DNA of 64,000 nucleotides. It comes from Herbaspirillum sp. meg3 (GTDB taxonomy: Bacteria > Pseudomonadota > Gammaproteobacteria > Burkholderiales > Burkholderiaceae_D). This document shows positions 23,473-32,610 of this stretch, piece after piece (positions within the stretch are counted from its first letter, which is position 1; each line of letters opens with the position of its first letter). Location of the stretch: contig NZ_CP022736.1 in assembly GCF_002257565.1 (NCBI RefSeq), positions 4,092,001-4,156,000 on the forward strand, written 5' to 3'. The position numbers were made by a program, and so were the translations under genes. The notes below the pieces were generated by a model. It ran no database searches. It was given only the letters and a program-made list of their open reading frames with translations, and was not told the DNA's origin.

Positions 23473-24645
23473 ATGTCCCGTCCACCTCTGCTGCAAATCA
23501 TTCCTCTGGCCGCGCTGACCGGTGTCGGCATGCTGGCGACCGATCTCTACCTGCCTGCTTTGCCACATCTTGCGCACGATCTCGGCACCGACGTGCCGAC
23601 CGTGCAGGCAACGATTTCGTCTTTCATGATTGCACTGGCGCTGTCGCAGTTGTTCTGGGGCGCCGTAGCCGACAAGCTCGGCATGCGCAATACACTGCTG
23701 GCGGGCGTTGCCTTGCTGGCCGCGACCGGCGTCGCCTGCGCGCTGGCCTCGGATGTCGATGCGCTGATCATTTATCGCACGCTCCAGGGTATCGGTGCAG
23801 GTGCGGCAACGGTGGTGGTGCCGGTGTTGCTGCGACGGCGCTTTACTGACGCGGATGCGGTGCGGGCAATTTCGTGGGTCAGTATCGCCGAATCGATCAT
23901 CCCGGCCATTGCGCCGGTGATCGGCACCGGCATCCTGCTGGTATCGGGATGGCGCAGCAACTTCTGGCTGGTGGCGATACTGGCGCTGATCTTGCTGCCC
24001 TTTATCCTGGCGCTGGTGCCGGGACGGCAGATATTGCATTCGCCCGAAGAAACCATCAGTTACCCCGTCCTGCTGCAAAACCGCACCTTCCTGCGCGACG
24101 CCACGGTCTACGGGCTGACCTTCGGCGCGTTGATCACCTTTGTCGCCAGCGCACCGCATCTGATTGAACAATGGAGCGGACGCGGCCCCGGTACCTTTGC
24201 ATTAATGCAAGTCTGCGGCGTCTCGTCCTTTATCGTTGCCGCCTCGCGCGCGGGCGCCATGGCGCATCGCTGCGGCACCTACAAGTTGATGAAAGCCGGA
24301 GCGATCGTTCAGTTGTTCTCCGTGGCCGGGCTGATCGCATTGGGCATTGTTGAAATACACCACGTTGCGCCGCTGATCCTCTGCTGGATGCTGTTCTGCG
24401 CCGGCCTCGGCCTGCGTGGCCCGTCCACCGTGACGCGTGCGCTGTCGGTACCGAAGTCGCTCACCAGCCTGGCGTCGGGCTTCCTGATGTTCCTTGCTTT
24501 GACGCTGTCGGGTATCGGCACGCAGATTGCCGGTTTCCTGTTGCATTACGGTCTGCTGCCAGTGGCTGTACTGGTTGCCGCCATGATTCTGGCCAGCTTG
24601 ATTCTGCAAAAGGATGAGGCAAAACAGAATAACGACAAGACATGA
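23473..24645 (+). CDS. Bcr/CflA-type MFS efflux transporter
   Basis: This is a 390-residue 12-helix transporter of the drug:H+ antiporter DHA1 group. ATDLYLPALPHLAHDL in the first loop is the diagnostic Bcr/CflA/CmlA segment, followed by GAVADKLGMRNTLLAG and the motif-C-like RTLQGIGAGAATVVVP. It is expected in the inner membrane as an exporter of small drugs or metabolites. The gene follows a 207-base gap after the hydrolase. No clear ribosome site is visible at the ATG; a duplicated TGAGTTTC lies directly upstream. No regulator is next to it. Confidence 0.9.
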   Translation: MSRPPLLQIIPLAALTGVGMLATDLYLPALPHLAHDLGTDVPTVQATISSFMIALALSQLFWGAVADKLGMRNTLLAGVALLAATGVACALASDVDALIIYRTLQGIGAGAATVVVPVLLRRRFTDADAVRAISWVSIAESIIPAIAPVIGTGILLVSGWRSNFWLVAILALILLPFILALVPGRQILHSPEETISYPVLLQNRTFLRDATVYGLTFGALITFVASAPHLIEQWSGRGPGTFALMQVCGVSSFIVAASRAGAMAHRCGTYKLMKAGAIVQLFSVAGLIALGIVEIHHVAPLILCWMLFCAGLGLRGPSTVTRALSVPKSLTSLASGFLMFLALTLSGIGTQIAGFLLHYGLLPVAVLVAAMILASLILQKDEAKQNNDKT

Positions 24646-24766
24646 GATAAATATTTTCGATTAATTATATTTTCTAGAAACTGAACCGTTAGCGTCTGAT
24701 TTCCTCCTTCTAACCTTGCAATAAGATTAACGATCTCGTTGCATGACTATTCGAAGGAAACTCAGC

Positions 24767-26731
24767 ATGGCTATTGTGAACTACCCCATTAAGACAAATT
24801 GCTTCAATGGCAAGCCAGCAAAGTCAGGCTACCAACATCCCGACGCGATGAACCCTGTCGAATGGGTCATCGACACCTTCGGAAATATGAACTGGAAGTC
24901 GTATGAAACACCGGAGAGCTACCAAGTCTATGCACGCGTTGATTTGTCCATCAACATGCCCGGCATCGTTATCTTCGTACATGGTGTTAATTCCGAAGGA
25001 GAGTGGTATGACGCGGCTGAACAAGCTTTATGCGACGGCTTGAATGAACGACTGAATCGTGATGACTTGTCTCCGAATCAATACGAGACGGTAAAAGATG
25101 GTAAGCCTATTCGTCGACAGTTGAAACCTGATAACAAAGGCCGCTCCCCCGTCATCCGCTTCTACTGGGGTTACCGCGCCCAAAAGGGATCTGAGGGAAA
25201 ATGGCGTATCCCGCTAAAAAATCCCGACCAGCTCGACCACGGCACCTACGACCCCGTTAAAAACAAGGATGCCGAAGACCTCTGGTATTGGGGCGGCGGT
25301 CCTTTCCAGAACGGCACCAACAGCCTGCAACAGCTCTGGAACAAGGAGGGGTTTAGTCGTCATGTACTGGGCTTCGATATGCAGCACCTGAATACCGAGG
25401 TAGAACGGCAACTGAACGATGCGCCACCACGCGAGTATTTCGCCCATGCTGCGCAACGATTGGCCAATCTGATCGACACCATCCGCGAACAGTCCCTCAA
25501 TAGCGTGACACTGCTTTCGCACAGTCAGGGCACCATGATCGCGCTGGCGGCGACCTTGTTGTGCAAGAAGCGGCCGCCGGACGCCGTCATGCTCATGAAC
25601 TCGCCCTATGCCCTGACCGACAAGATCACTGACGCCCTGACAGTCGGCGGTGACCGCCCCACCGACGGCGCGCGGCTGCGCACCTTGCAGGCCGTCGTCG
25701 ACAAGCTGCGGCCCAATAAACAGTTCTTCAATCAGAAGCGGCTCGACTGCCTGCGTGTGGGCGCCACCAAGTGCGGCCAAATGCATTTCTGGAAACCTGA
25801 CATTGTCCACCCCTGCGGCACGCCTGAGCGCGACAACCATGGGCGGCTGTACAACTATTTCAACCCGCATGACCGTGTCATGGGATCCACGCCATTGCAA
25901 AGCATAGGCTGGCAAGGCATCCCCGGCGGCGTGCTGTTCGGCATGCAGGATGTGGTCAAGCAGCGCATGCTCGCGCGCGGCACGTCCTGCGGTGACGAAC
26001 CGGCATTGACGCCTTTCGGCACCTTGCCCCGCATTCCCGATCCGGAACCGGGTGTGCTGCCTACCGACTTCTGGAACAAGAACAAGCCCATCGCCAAGTT
26101 CGGCAAGCTGTGGTCAGAACCGCCGCAGGATCAGATGGTGTCCGTCAATGCCGAGAAGGTGCCCCATCCCTTGACGGCAGAAGAGATGAGCACACCTCGA
26201 AAGAAAAAAGTAATAAAGGTGATCAACGGGAAAATGACGACCGAAGAAGTCAACGTCTACTTTGACGAGGCGCTGCATACAGCAGATGCATGGGGAGCGA
26301 GAAAGGAAGACGGTACGCTCAACGAACCTGATTATGCTTATTTCTCCTCCATTCAACAGCGCGAAGCCTGGATAGACCGCGACGACGTGTACAGCCCCGG
26401 CGGCAAGAAGCGCGAGCTGGAAACGCAGGAGGAAATGCAAGAGCGCATCACCAACTGGTATCCCATGCCACCCAACCATAGCACCATGCCAGAGCATGTT
26501 GAATTTATGAAGTGCGTGGTGGCCTACGACCTACCCATTGGCTATGCCGAGAGCTACCGCCGGGATGATTGGTACAGGCTGATGGTGCTCGCCGATTGGA
26601 CCAGCTTTCAGGATGACTACTTTGCCGATGGGAAACTAGACGTGCCAGCTAAACCGCCGGGGCTTGATCCTGAGACGGTTAGCGAACAGCAACGTCGTGC
26701 TGATGAAGCACGTATCCACAACGGAGCGTGA
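24767..26731 (+). CDS. Orphan T6SS lipase effector, Tle3 (DUF3274) type
   Basis: This is a 654-residue protein of the Tle3/DUF3274 phospholipase family as I recognise it. There is no signal peptide. The core alpha/beta hydrolase shows IVIFVHGVNSEGEWYDAAEQ (67-86), nucleophile Ser253 in LLSHSQGTMIAL, and FNPHDRVMGSTPLQSIGWQG (365-384), with Asp369 as candidate acid. The ATG at 24767 has AAGGAAA upstream; an in-frame ATG at 24743 is less likely. Known Tle3 effectors are delivered to the periplasm and hydrolyse phospholipids. The 3' end abuts a lipoprotein gene of matching immunity type. No VgrG, PAAR, DUF4123 adaptor or T6SS core gene is in the window. Confidence 0.85.
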   Translation: MAIVNYPIKTNCFNGKPAKSGYQHPDAMNPVEWVIDTFGNMNWKSYETPESYQVYARVDLSINMPGIVIFVHGVNSEGEWYDAAEQALCDGLNERLNRDDLSPNQYETVKDGKPIRRQLKPDNKGRSPVIRFYWGYRAQKGSEGKWRIPLKNPDQLDHGTYDPVKNKDAEDLWYWGGGPFQNGTNSLQQLWNKEGFSRHVLGFDMQHLNTEVERQLNDAPPREYFAHAAQRLANLIDTIREQSLNSVTLLSHSQGTMIALAATLLCKKRPPDAVMLMNSPYALTDKITDALTVGGDRPTDGARLRTLQAVVDKLRPNKQFFNQKRLDCLRVGATKCGQMHFWKPDIVHPCGTPERDNHGRLYNYFNPHDRVMGSTPLQSIGWQGIPGGVLFGMQDVVKQRMLARGTSCGDEPALTPFGTLPRIPDPEPGVLPTDFWNKNKPIAKFGKLWSEPPQDQMVSVNAEKVPHPLTAEEMSTPRKKKVIKVINGKMTTEEVNVYFDEALHTADAWGARKEDGTLNEPDYAYFSSIQQREAWIDRDDVYSPGGKKRELETQEEMQERITNWYPMPPNHSTMPEHVEFMKCVVAYDLPIGYAESYRRDDWYRLMVLADWTSFQDDYFADGKLDVPAKPPGLDPETVSEQQRRADEARIHNGA

Positions 26732-26769
26732 GCCCTACCAGTCACAACAACAGAACGAAAGAAAATAAC

Positions 26770-27459
26770 ATGATGAAGACATTAAAAATGATCGGCGCGG
26801 CCTTGCTGGCGGTCGGCATGACCGCATGCGCGCAAAACGACGCGCCCCCAACTTCTTCACACGGCACGATATTAAGACCCAGCCCCGACATGCCGCCCCA
26901 GGTCCTCTATCGGATTGACGACCATCGCTATATCTCTCTGGAGAACTATGACAAGTGCTTTGGCGACAACTACTACATCGATACAAAGGCGGGGATTCGC
27001 ACCAAACTCTGGACGGGTGCTTTCAGCGACTATAAAGGCCGTCTGATTATCGACGACCCAAGTGAAATGAATGTTGTCGTTCCGGACGCTCCCGCTACGA
27101 CATGCCGCGACAAGGGCTGCAACGTCTATCTTCAATATTCCACTGACGGTGGAAGAACATTTAAGCCTAAGAAATACATGCAGAGTCCCTATCCCACCAA
27201 AGACTCCGAAAACTACTCCATCCTCATCGCCAAGGATGGGTTTTATTTAGTTAAAAAGATCAGTCAAACCAATGGTTCGACCTCCGTCACCAAATATCCT
27301 CTTGTGCCAGGCATTGATCTCGAGAAGCCGTATCCGCCGGATTTGCATGACGAGTATCTCTCGGGGAAGCCTTTACCTCTCTTGCGCACTCCTTCCGGCC
27401 AGGATCGCTTCACCTGTGACAGCAGCATTCGCCCAAGTAACTTGCCGCAACCGAAATAA
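26770..27459 (+). CDS. Periplasmic lipoprotein, Tli3-type T6SS immunity protein
   Basis: This is a 229-residue protein. Residues 1-20 are a lipoprotein signal ending in AVGMTAC, with the acylated cysteine at 20. The mature part is rich in beta strands and has a pair of cysteines around CRDKGCNVYLQYSTDGGRTF. Position (38 bases after the Tle3-type gene), export and size fit the Tli3 family that blocks Tle3 phospholipases in the periplasm. The ATG at 26770 (or 26773) is chosen because it places the signal at the N-terminus; a GTG start overlapping the effector stop would bury it. Confidence 0.82.
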   Translation: MMKTLKMIGAALLAVGMTACAQNDAPPTSSHGTILRPSPDMPPQVLYRIDDHRYISLENYDKCFGDNYYIDTKAGIRTKLWTGAFSDYKGRLIIDDPSEMNVVVPDAPATTCRDKGCNVYLQYSTDGGRTFKPKKYMQSPYPTKDSENYSILIAKDGFYLVKKISQTNGSTSVTKYPLVPGIDLEKPYPPDLHDEYLSGKPLPLLRTPSGQDRFTCDSSIRPSNLPQPK

Positions 27460-27495
27460 CGTTTACACATCCATAAAACCATCCAACAACATATC

Positions 27496-27575
27496 CATGC
27501 TGGCCAGCCCATGATTTGACCAGCATGATGTTGCAAAAAGACACGGCGAGCGCCTGAAACGGCTGTTTTGCAACA
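27496..27575. repeat. Two nested-spaced inverted repeats after the immunity gene
   Basis: CATGCTGG (27496-27503) and CCAGCATG (27520-27527) form a perfect 8-bp stem with a 16-base loop. Immediately after, TGTTGCAAAA (27529-27538) and TTTTGCAACA (27566-27575) form a perfect 10-bp inverted repeat with a 27-base spacer. Together they could end transcription of the effector-immunity pair or mark an old insertion junction; neither is followed by a long T-tract. Confidence 0.6.
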
Positions 27576-27592
27576 TACCGGATACATTGAGG

Positions 27593-27623
27593 AATAATTC
27601 TCATTCTCTTGATCATCTATAAT
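27593..27623 (+). promoter_or_regulatory. Promoter with Fur-box-like sequence before the PepSY reductase
   Basis: AATAATTCTCATTCTC at 27593-27608 resembles most of a Fur box (the typical core is AATTATTCTCATT or its complement). A perfect -10 hexamer TATAAT is at 27618-27623, about 90 bases before the ATG. The Fur-like element would cover the -35 region, so iron-dependent repression is predicted. This is by eye; no scoring was done. Confidence 0.6.
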
Positions 27624-27710
27624 AGAGCGCTTTAGCAAAACGCCTTCCGCTCGCTGGTTTCCTCCGCTGTTTCAGTTTCAGCTCGCCGCCAGCCAGCTAA
27701 TGAGAAAAAC

Positions 27711-30353
27711 ATGTTCAAGAAAATCTGGTTCCAGATCCACTGGTTCATCGGCATCACTGCGGGCACCGTGCTGATGTTCATCGGCGTGACTGGCGCCATC
27801 CTGTCTTTCCGTGAAGAAATTACCGACTGGCTCAACCCCGGCATCGTCCACGTGGCAGTGCGCCAGGAAGCTCCGCTGACGCCGCCGCAAATCCTCGAAC
27901 GCCTGCGTGCAGAAGTGCCGCATGAACGCGTTGCCGTCATCATCGCATCGACGGAACCGGGCGCTTCCGTTCGCATCAATTTCGCGCCGCCGCCGGGTGT
28001 ACGCCGCGGAGAAATGCGCTACGTCGATCCTTATACCGGTGCACTGCTGCCACCGCTGGCCGGCAATGAATTCTTCGAATTCACCGAGCGCTTCCATCGC
28101 TGGCTGCTGCTGCCGACCGACACCGGCAAGATTGTTACCGGCAGCCTGTCGATGTGCCTGCTGATCCTGGCGCTGTCGGGCCTGTATATGCGCTGGCCGC
28201 GCCGCGCGCTGAACTGGCGCGCCTGGTTCAAGCTAGACTTCGGCCTCTCCGGCCGCTCTTTCCTGTGGAACCTGCACTCGGTCATCGGCACCTGGGCGCT
28301 GGTGATGTACGTCATCTTCACGACCACCGGCATGTTCTGGGCGTTCGACTGGTTCAGAGCCGGTGTCAATACGCTGGCGGGTCAGGAAACACCAGCACGC
28401 GCACCGCAATCCAAAGACGCCAGGCGCGACAAGCCCAAAGGCATGGGCATGAATAGGGAGAAGGACAACGATAAGTCCGAGAAGTCCGACAGAACCGAAC
28501 CTGCCCCGCTCGACCTCACACTGGCCTGGAACACGTTCGTACGCGAAGCCGGCCCCTACACGCTGGTCAATATCCGCATTGCCGAAAAGACCACGCAGCC
28601 AATTCAGTTCAACTACTTGCTGCCGGACGCCTCGCACGAACGTGCGCGCAACCGCCTGAACGTGGTGCCACAAACCGGCGAAATCAAGCTCAATGAGCGC
28701 TTCGCCGACAAGAACACCGGCGGCCGCTTCATCGGCGCAATCTATCCACTGCACATGGGTACCTACTGGGGCTTGCCCGGCCGTATCATCATGATGATCG
28801 CCGCGCTGATCATGCCGCTGTTCGGCATCACCGGATGGATGCTGTATCTGGATCGCCGCCGTAAAAAACGTGCCGTCCGCGCTGAACGCGCACTGCTCGA
28901 CCAGAGCAAGACGGCAGGTTCAGGTACGACCCCAACCGACAACAAGGAAGCCGTTCTGCTGGCTTACGCCACGCAAGCCGGCCAGGCGGAACGCATCGCC
29001 CTGCATACGGCAGCTGCACTGCAAAAAGCCGGCGTCACCGTCATCGTCCAATCGTTGGCGGCGCTGGATCCTGAACGTCTGCGCCATTTCCATCGCGTGC
29101 TGTTCGTGGTCAGTACCTTCGGCGAAGGTGAACCGCCCGACAATGCACGCCGCTTCACCAAGCAACTCGCGCATCAGCAGGGCAGCACACTCAGCCATGT
29201 GAAATACGCCATGCTGGCGCTCGGTGATCGTCATTACGAAAAATTCTGCGGCTTCGGTCACACGCTCGATCACTGGCTGCGCAGCCAAGGTGCAGAAGCA
29301 CTCTTCCCGATGATCGAGGTCGACAACAACGCGCCGGCGAGCCTGGCTAAATGGCAGCACGAGCTGAGCGCACTGACCGGCGGCGTAATGCTGGAAGAAG
29401 AAATCTCCACACAGCTTACGCAAGAGGCCGCCTATGGCTCCTGGACGCTGCGCACGCGCACACTGCTTAACGCTGGCAGCTGCGGCCACGGCATCTATCA
29501 TCTGGAATTCGACGCACCGTCAAGCAAGGATCTGAACTGGCAATCCGGTGCACTCGTGGAGATACTGCCGCGCCATGCCGATGACCGCGTCGCGCTTTTC
29601 CTTTCCCGCACATCGCTTGACGGCAAGACACCAGTTCAGCATCAAGGCACGACACGCACACTCGCAGATACCCTTGCGCGCAGCATCCTGCCTGCCGCTG
29701 GCAGCCTGCCACCCGGCATCACGGCACAGGCAGTGGCTGACGGCTTGCAAACCTTGGCTGCGCGCAAGTACTCCATCGCTTCGATTCCGCGGGACGGACG
29801 CTTGCACTTGCTGGTGCGTCAGGCGGTACATGACGACGGTCTTGGCGTGGCCTCCGGCTGGCTGACCGAAGCCACGCAAGTCGGCGCAGTTATCGACATG
29901 CGCATTCTGGAAAACAGCAGCTTCTCGCTGGCGCCGGAACCAGTGCCGGCCATCTTCATCGGTAACGGCTCCGGTCTCGCCGGTTTGCGCAGTCATCTGC
30001 ATGCACGCGTGCAACTCGGCCTGCGCCGCAACTGGCTGCTGTTCGGTGAGCGTAAGCGCGAACACGATTACCTCTATCGCGCCGAGATCGAGCAGTGGAT
30101 GCAAACCGATATGCTCAGCCGCGTCGACCTCGCCTTCTCACGCGATCAGGCGGAACGTATCTATGTCCAGGACAAACTGCGCCAGGCCGCCGACATGCTG
30201 AAAGCATGGATAGAAGAAGGCGCCGTGCTGTATGTCTGCGGCAGCCTCGACGGCATGGCTGCAGGCGTCGATGCCGCGCTGGCCGATATCCTCGGCGAAG
30301 CGGCGCTGGACGATCTCATCGCGCAAGGCCGCTATCGTCGCGACGTGTATTGA
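27711..30353 (+). CDS. PepSY-TM / flavodoxin / FAD-NADPH reductase fusion
   Basis: This is an 880-residue inner-membrane fusion. Residues 1-375 form a PepSY-TM (DUF337-like) unit with about four membrane helices, starting IHWFIGITAGTVLMFIGVTGAIL and ending GITGWMLYLDRRRKK. Residues 405-545 are a flavodoxin (VLLAYATQAGQAERIAL, STFGEGEPPDNA, LALGDRHYEKFCGFG). Residues 555-880 are a sulfite-reductase-type FAD/NADPH module with GNGSGLAGLRS and a C-terminal RYRRDVY. Such proteins are thought to pass NADPH electrons across the membrane to reduce ferric siderophores (known for related proteins, inferred here). A Fur-box-like promoter precedes it. The charged linker around residues 225-260 is low complexity. 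Confidence 0.9.
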   Translation: MFKKIWFQIHWFIGITAGTVLMFIGVTGAILSFREEITDWLNPGIVHVAVRQEAPLTPPQILERLRAEVPHERVAVIIASTEPGASVRINFAPPPGVRRGEMRYVDPYTGALLPPLAGNEFFEFTERFHRWLLLPTDTGKIVTGSLSMCLLILALSGLYMRWPRRALNWRAWFKLDFGLSGRSFLWNLHSVIGTWALVMYVIFTTTGMFWAFDWFRAGVNTLAGQETPARAPQSKDARRDKPKGMGMNREKDNDKSEKSDRTEPAPLDLTLAWNTFVREAGPYTLVNIRIAEKTTQPIQFNYLLPDASHERARNRLNVVPQTGEIKLNERFADKNTGGRFIGAIYPLHMGTYWGLPGRIIMMIAALIMPLFGITGWMLYLDRRRKKRAVRAERALLDQSKTAGSGTTPTDNKEAVLLAYATQAGQAERIALHTAAALQKAGVTVIVQSLAALDPERLRHFHRVLFVVSTFGEGEPPDNARRFTKQLAHQQGSTLSHVKYAMLALGDRHYEKFCGFGHTLDHWLRSQGAEALFPMIEVDNNAPASLAKWQHELSALTGGVMLEEEISTQLTQEAAYGSWTLRTRTLLNAGSCGHGIYHLEFDAPSSKDLNWQSGALVEILPRHADDRVALFLSRTSLDGKTPVQHQGTTRTLADTLARSILPAAGSLPPGITAQAVADGLQTLAARKYSIASIPRDGRLHLLVRQAVHDDGLGVASGWLTEATQVGAVIDMRILENSSFSLAPEPVPAIFIGNGSGLAGLRSHLHARVQLGLRRNWLLFGERKREHDYLYRAEIEQWMQTDMLSRVDLAFSRDQAERIYVQDKLRQAADMLKAWIEEGAVLYVCGSLDGMAAGVDAALADILGEAALDDLIAQGRYRRDVY

Positions 30354-30368
30354 AACGTATATTGAAAA

Positions 30369-30767
30369 TTAATGAGCCTTCGCCTGCCGCAGGCTGAACT
30401 CCGCCTGCGGCAGCGCCCACATCACGGCATCCATCACCATCGGCACGGCCTCCGCCTGCACGCACAGGCATAGCTCCATACGCGTCGCATGATCCAGCGG
30501 CGACATGCGCATGAAGCACACGCAATGGCCGCAGCTCTGCATCACGACCTGGCGCAGGTGCGTGACTTCCGCTCTTTCCACGGTGATATGCATCATGCGT
30601 TCGCGCTGTTTCGGCAGCGTCGGCCGGCTGTCCGGCTTGTACGATGCGGATGAAATCTCTCTCCCCAGACCGGCGCTGGCAGACCCCGCCGTCAACGACG
30701 GCAAGAGTTCGGGAAACAACAGCTTACTCACGAGAGAAGAACGCTTGCGCCATACCATCGGATTCAT
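30369..30767 (-). CDS. Conserved-looking hypothetical protein with CxxC motifs
   Basis: This is a 132-residue frame convergent with the PepSY reductase, 15 bases from its stop. The second half, beginning near MHITVERAEVTHLRQVV, looks like a compact alpha/beta domain with SCGHCVCFMRM and ELCLCVQAEA, giving five cysteines in about 25 residues. The N-terminal 55 residues are low complexity and the true start may be the ATG near 30594. I do not recognise the family. The cysteine cluster beside an iron-linked reductase suggests metal or redox handling, but this is speculation. Confidence 0.55.
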   Translation of the reverse strand: MNPMVWRKRSSLVSKLLFPELLPSLTAGSASAGLGREISSASYKPDSRPTLPKQRERMMHITVERAEVTHLRQVVMQSCGHCVCFMRMSPLDHATRMELCLCVQAEAVPMVMDAVMWALPQAEFSLRQAKAH

Positions 30768-31108
30768 ATCAGCCCCATTCCTTGTTGTGTCGGGATTGTG
30801 TTCGGATTGCGATCAGATTCATCATGCAGCAAGCTTAGCCACGGCAGCGTAAAGACGATCTAAAAAGAATGCAGATCCAGGTAAACAGAGCATAAAAATA
30901 CGCTGCGCCGCCGCAAGTCGCGCGGAACTTGTCAGCCCTCGCCGCGTTTTGCTGTAGGAATCCACCGCTTCTTGGCGCGAACGTCGTCAGCACGCCGCAA
31001 GCCTGCAAAAACTGGGCATATACTCAGGCTGTCATTATTTTCGCCCAGCATTTGTATACCCCGACCAGGCCGGTCATCTCGTTTTGCAGGACATTGCAGG
31101 ATATGAAG
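30768..31108. other. Intergenic region upstream of the phospholipase D gene
   Basis: This is a 341-base gap between the small minus-strand gene and the ATG at 31109; an open frame from 30929 reads through most of it without a plausible protein start. No dyad or terminator stands out. The promoter of the cardiolipin-synthase-like gene should lie here. Confidence 0.4.
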
Positions 31109-32539
31109 ATGCAACAAAAAAAAATTAGAAACCTCATCGACCATTGCTCCGTCCCTCTGGGCCGGCTCATGCTTGTCATGCCTCTGTTGCTGGCCGGCTG
31201 CGGCTCACTGCCGCGCATCGTCCCAGATATGGACAGCCAGCCTGCCAAAGTCATCCAGATCAAGGGCGGACGCGGGATCCTGACACCTGAACAGAGCCAG
31301 GCCGCGCTCGACAAGCTCAAGAACAGCAAACAAGACAATCAGGACAATCTGATCTTGGAGAAACACCTCGCCGTCGAGGAAGCCATCACCGGTTCGCCGC
31401 TGGTCGCGGGAAACAAGGTCACGCTGCTGATCGACGGCCCCGCTACCTACGCATCCATGTTTGCCGCCATCCGCGAGGCGCGCGATCACATCAACATGGA
31501 AACCTATATTTTTGAAAGCGACGATACCGGCAAACAATTTTCCGATCTGCTGATCGACCGCCAAAAACATGGCGTTCAGGTCAACCTGATGTATGACAGC
31601 GTCGGCACGCTCAGTACGCCGCGCGAGTTTTTTCAGCCGCTGATTGACGCCGGGGTACAAGTGCTGGAATTCAATCCCGTCAATCCGGCACAAGCGCGCA
31701 AAGGCTGGGAAGTCAATCAGCGCGATCACCGCAAGCTGCTGATCGTCGACGGCAAGACAGCCTTCGTCGGTGGCATCAACATCAGCAGCGTCTATTCCAG
31801 TGGTTCTTTCCGCAAACGCAAGCCGAAAGAAGACGACGAGGCCAACAAAGTGCCATGGCGCGATACGCAGGTGCGCATGGATGGGCCTGTCGTCGCCGAG
31901 TTTCAGAAGCTGTTCATCGATACATGGGAAAAACAACACGGCCCTCAACTGGCGGCGAAAAACTATTATCCCAAGATCGCCAATCAAGGTAATGACATCG
32001 TGCGCGGCATCGGCAGCTCGCCGGACGATCCGTACAGCGTGATCTACGCGACCTTCATCTCGGCTATCCAGCATGCCGAGTCCAAGGTCTATCTGACCAA
32101 CGCTTACTTCATTCCCGATCCGCAACTGCGCGATGCCTTGAAGGACGCGGTGAAACGCGGTGTCGACGTGCGCCTGGTATTGCCGAGCAAGAGTGATTCG
32201 GCGCTGGTGCTGTATGCCTCGCGCTCGTTCTATACCGAACTGCTGGAAGGCGGCATCAAGATCTACGAGCGCCAGGATGCGCTATTGCATTCCAAGACAG
32301 CAATGATCGATGGTGTCTGGTCGACCATCGGCTCCACCAATCTCGACTGGCGCAGCTTCATTTATAACCAGGAAATCAATGCCGTCATTCTGGGGCCGCA
32401 GTTCAGCGCGCAGATGCAGGCCATGTTTGACCGTGACATCGCCGCATCGAAAGAGATCACACTCGAAGCATGGAAAGACCGCCCAATCAGCGACCGCATG
32501 AAAGAATTCGGCGCGGGTCTGTGGGCGCGCTGGCTGTAA
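31109..32539 (+). CDS. Phospholipase D family lipoprotein, cardiolipin-synthase-like
   Basis: This is a 476-residue protein. The N-terminal signal ends in the lipobox LLLAGC (Cys31), so the mature protein is probably anchored in the outer leaflet of the inner membrane or in the outer membrane. Two HKD motifs are intact: HRKLLIVDGKTAFVGGIN (His207, Lys209, Asp214) and HSKTAMIDGVWSTIGSTN (His394, Lys396, Asp401). This matches ClsA/ClsB-type phosphatidyl transferases, but a lipoprotein signal is unusual for them. The ATG at 31109 has AGGA seven bases upstream; an ATG two codons earlier is too close. The next gene, 71 bases downstream, encodes an exported partner candidate. Confidence 0.9.
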   Translation: MQQKKIRNLIDHCSVPLGRLMLVMPLLLAGCGSLPRIVPDMDSQPAKVIQIKGGRGILTPEQSQAALDKLKNSKQDNQDNLILEKHLAVEEAITGSPLVAGNKVTLLIDGPATYASMFAAIREARDHINMETYIFESDDTGKQFSDLLIDRQKHGVQVNLMYDSVGTLSTPREFFQPLIDAGVQVLEFNPVNPAQARKGWEVNQRDHRKLLIVDGKTAFVGGINISSVYSSGSFRKRKPKEDDEANKVPWRDTQVRMDGPVVAEFQKLFIDTWEKQHGPQLAAKNYYPKIANQGNDIVRGIGSSPDDPYSVIYATFISAIQHAESKVYLTNAYFIPDPQLRDALKDAVKRGVDVRLVLPSKSDSALVLYASRSFYTELLEGGIKIYERQDALLHSKTAMIDGVWSTIGSTNLDWRSFIYNQEINAVILGPQFSAQMQAMFDRDIAASKEITLEAWKDRPISDRMKEFGAGLWARWL

Positions 32540-32610
32540 CGGCTGACATATCATCCGGCGCATCCAATTTCATCACCTCACCTCGCAGCCGACGCAACAA
32601 GGAATAATGC

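Noticed and set aside
27264..27638. 124-codon minus-strand frame opposite the immunity gene
   Set aside because: It overlaps the immunity gene and the Fur-like promoter and has no recognisable domain.
30505..30852. 115-codon plus-strand frame opposite the small cysteine-rich gene
   Set aside because: It has no recognisable domain, and the minus-strand frame with its cysteine pattern looks more protein-like.
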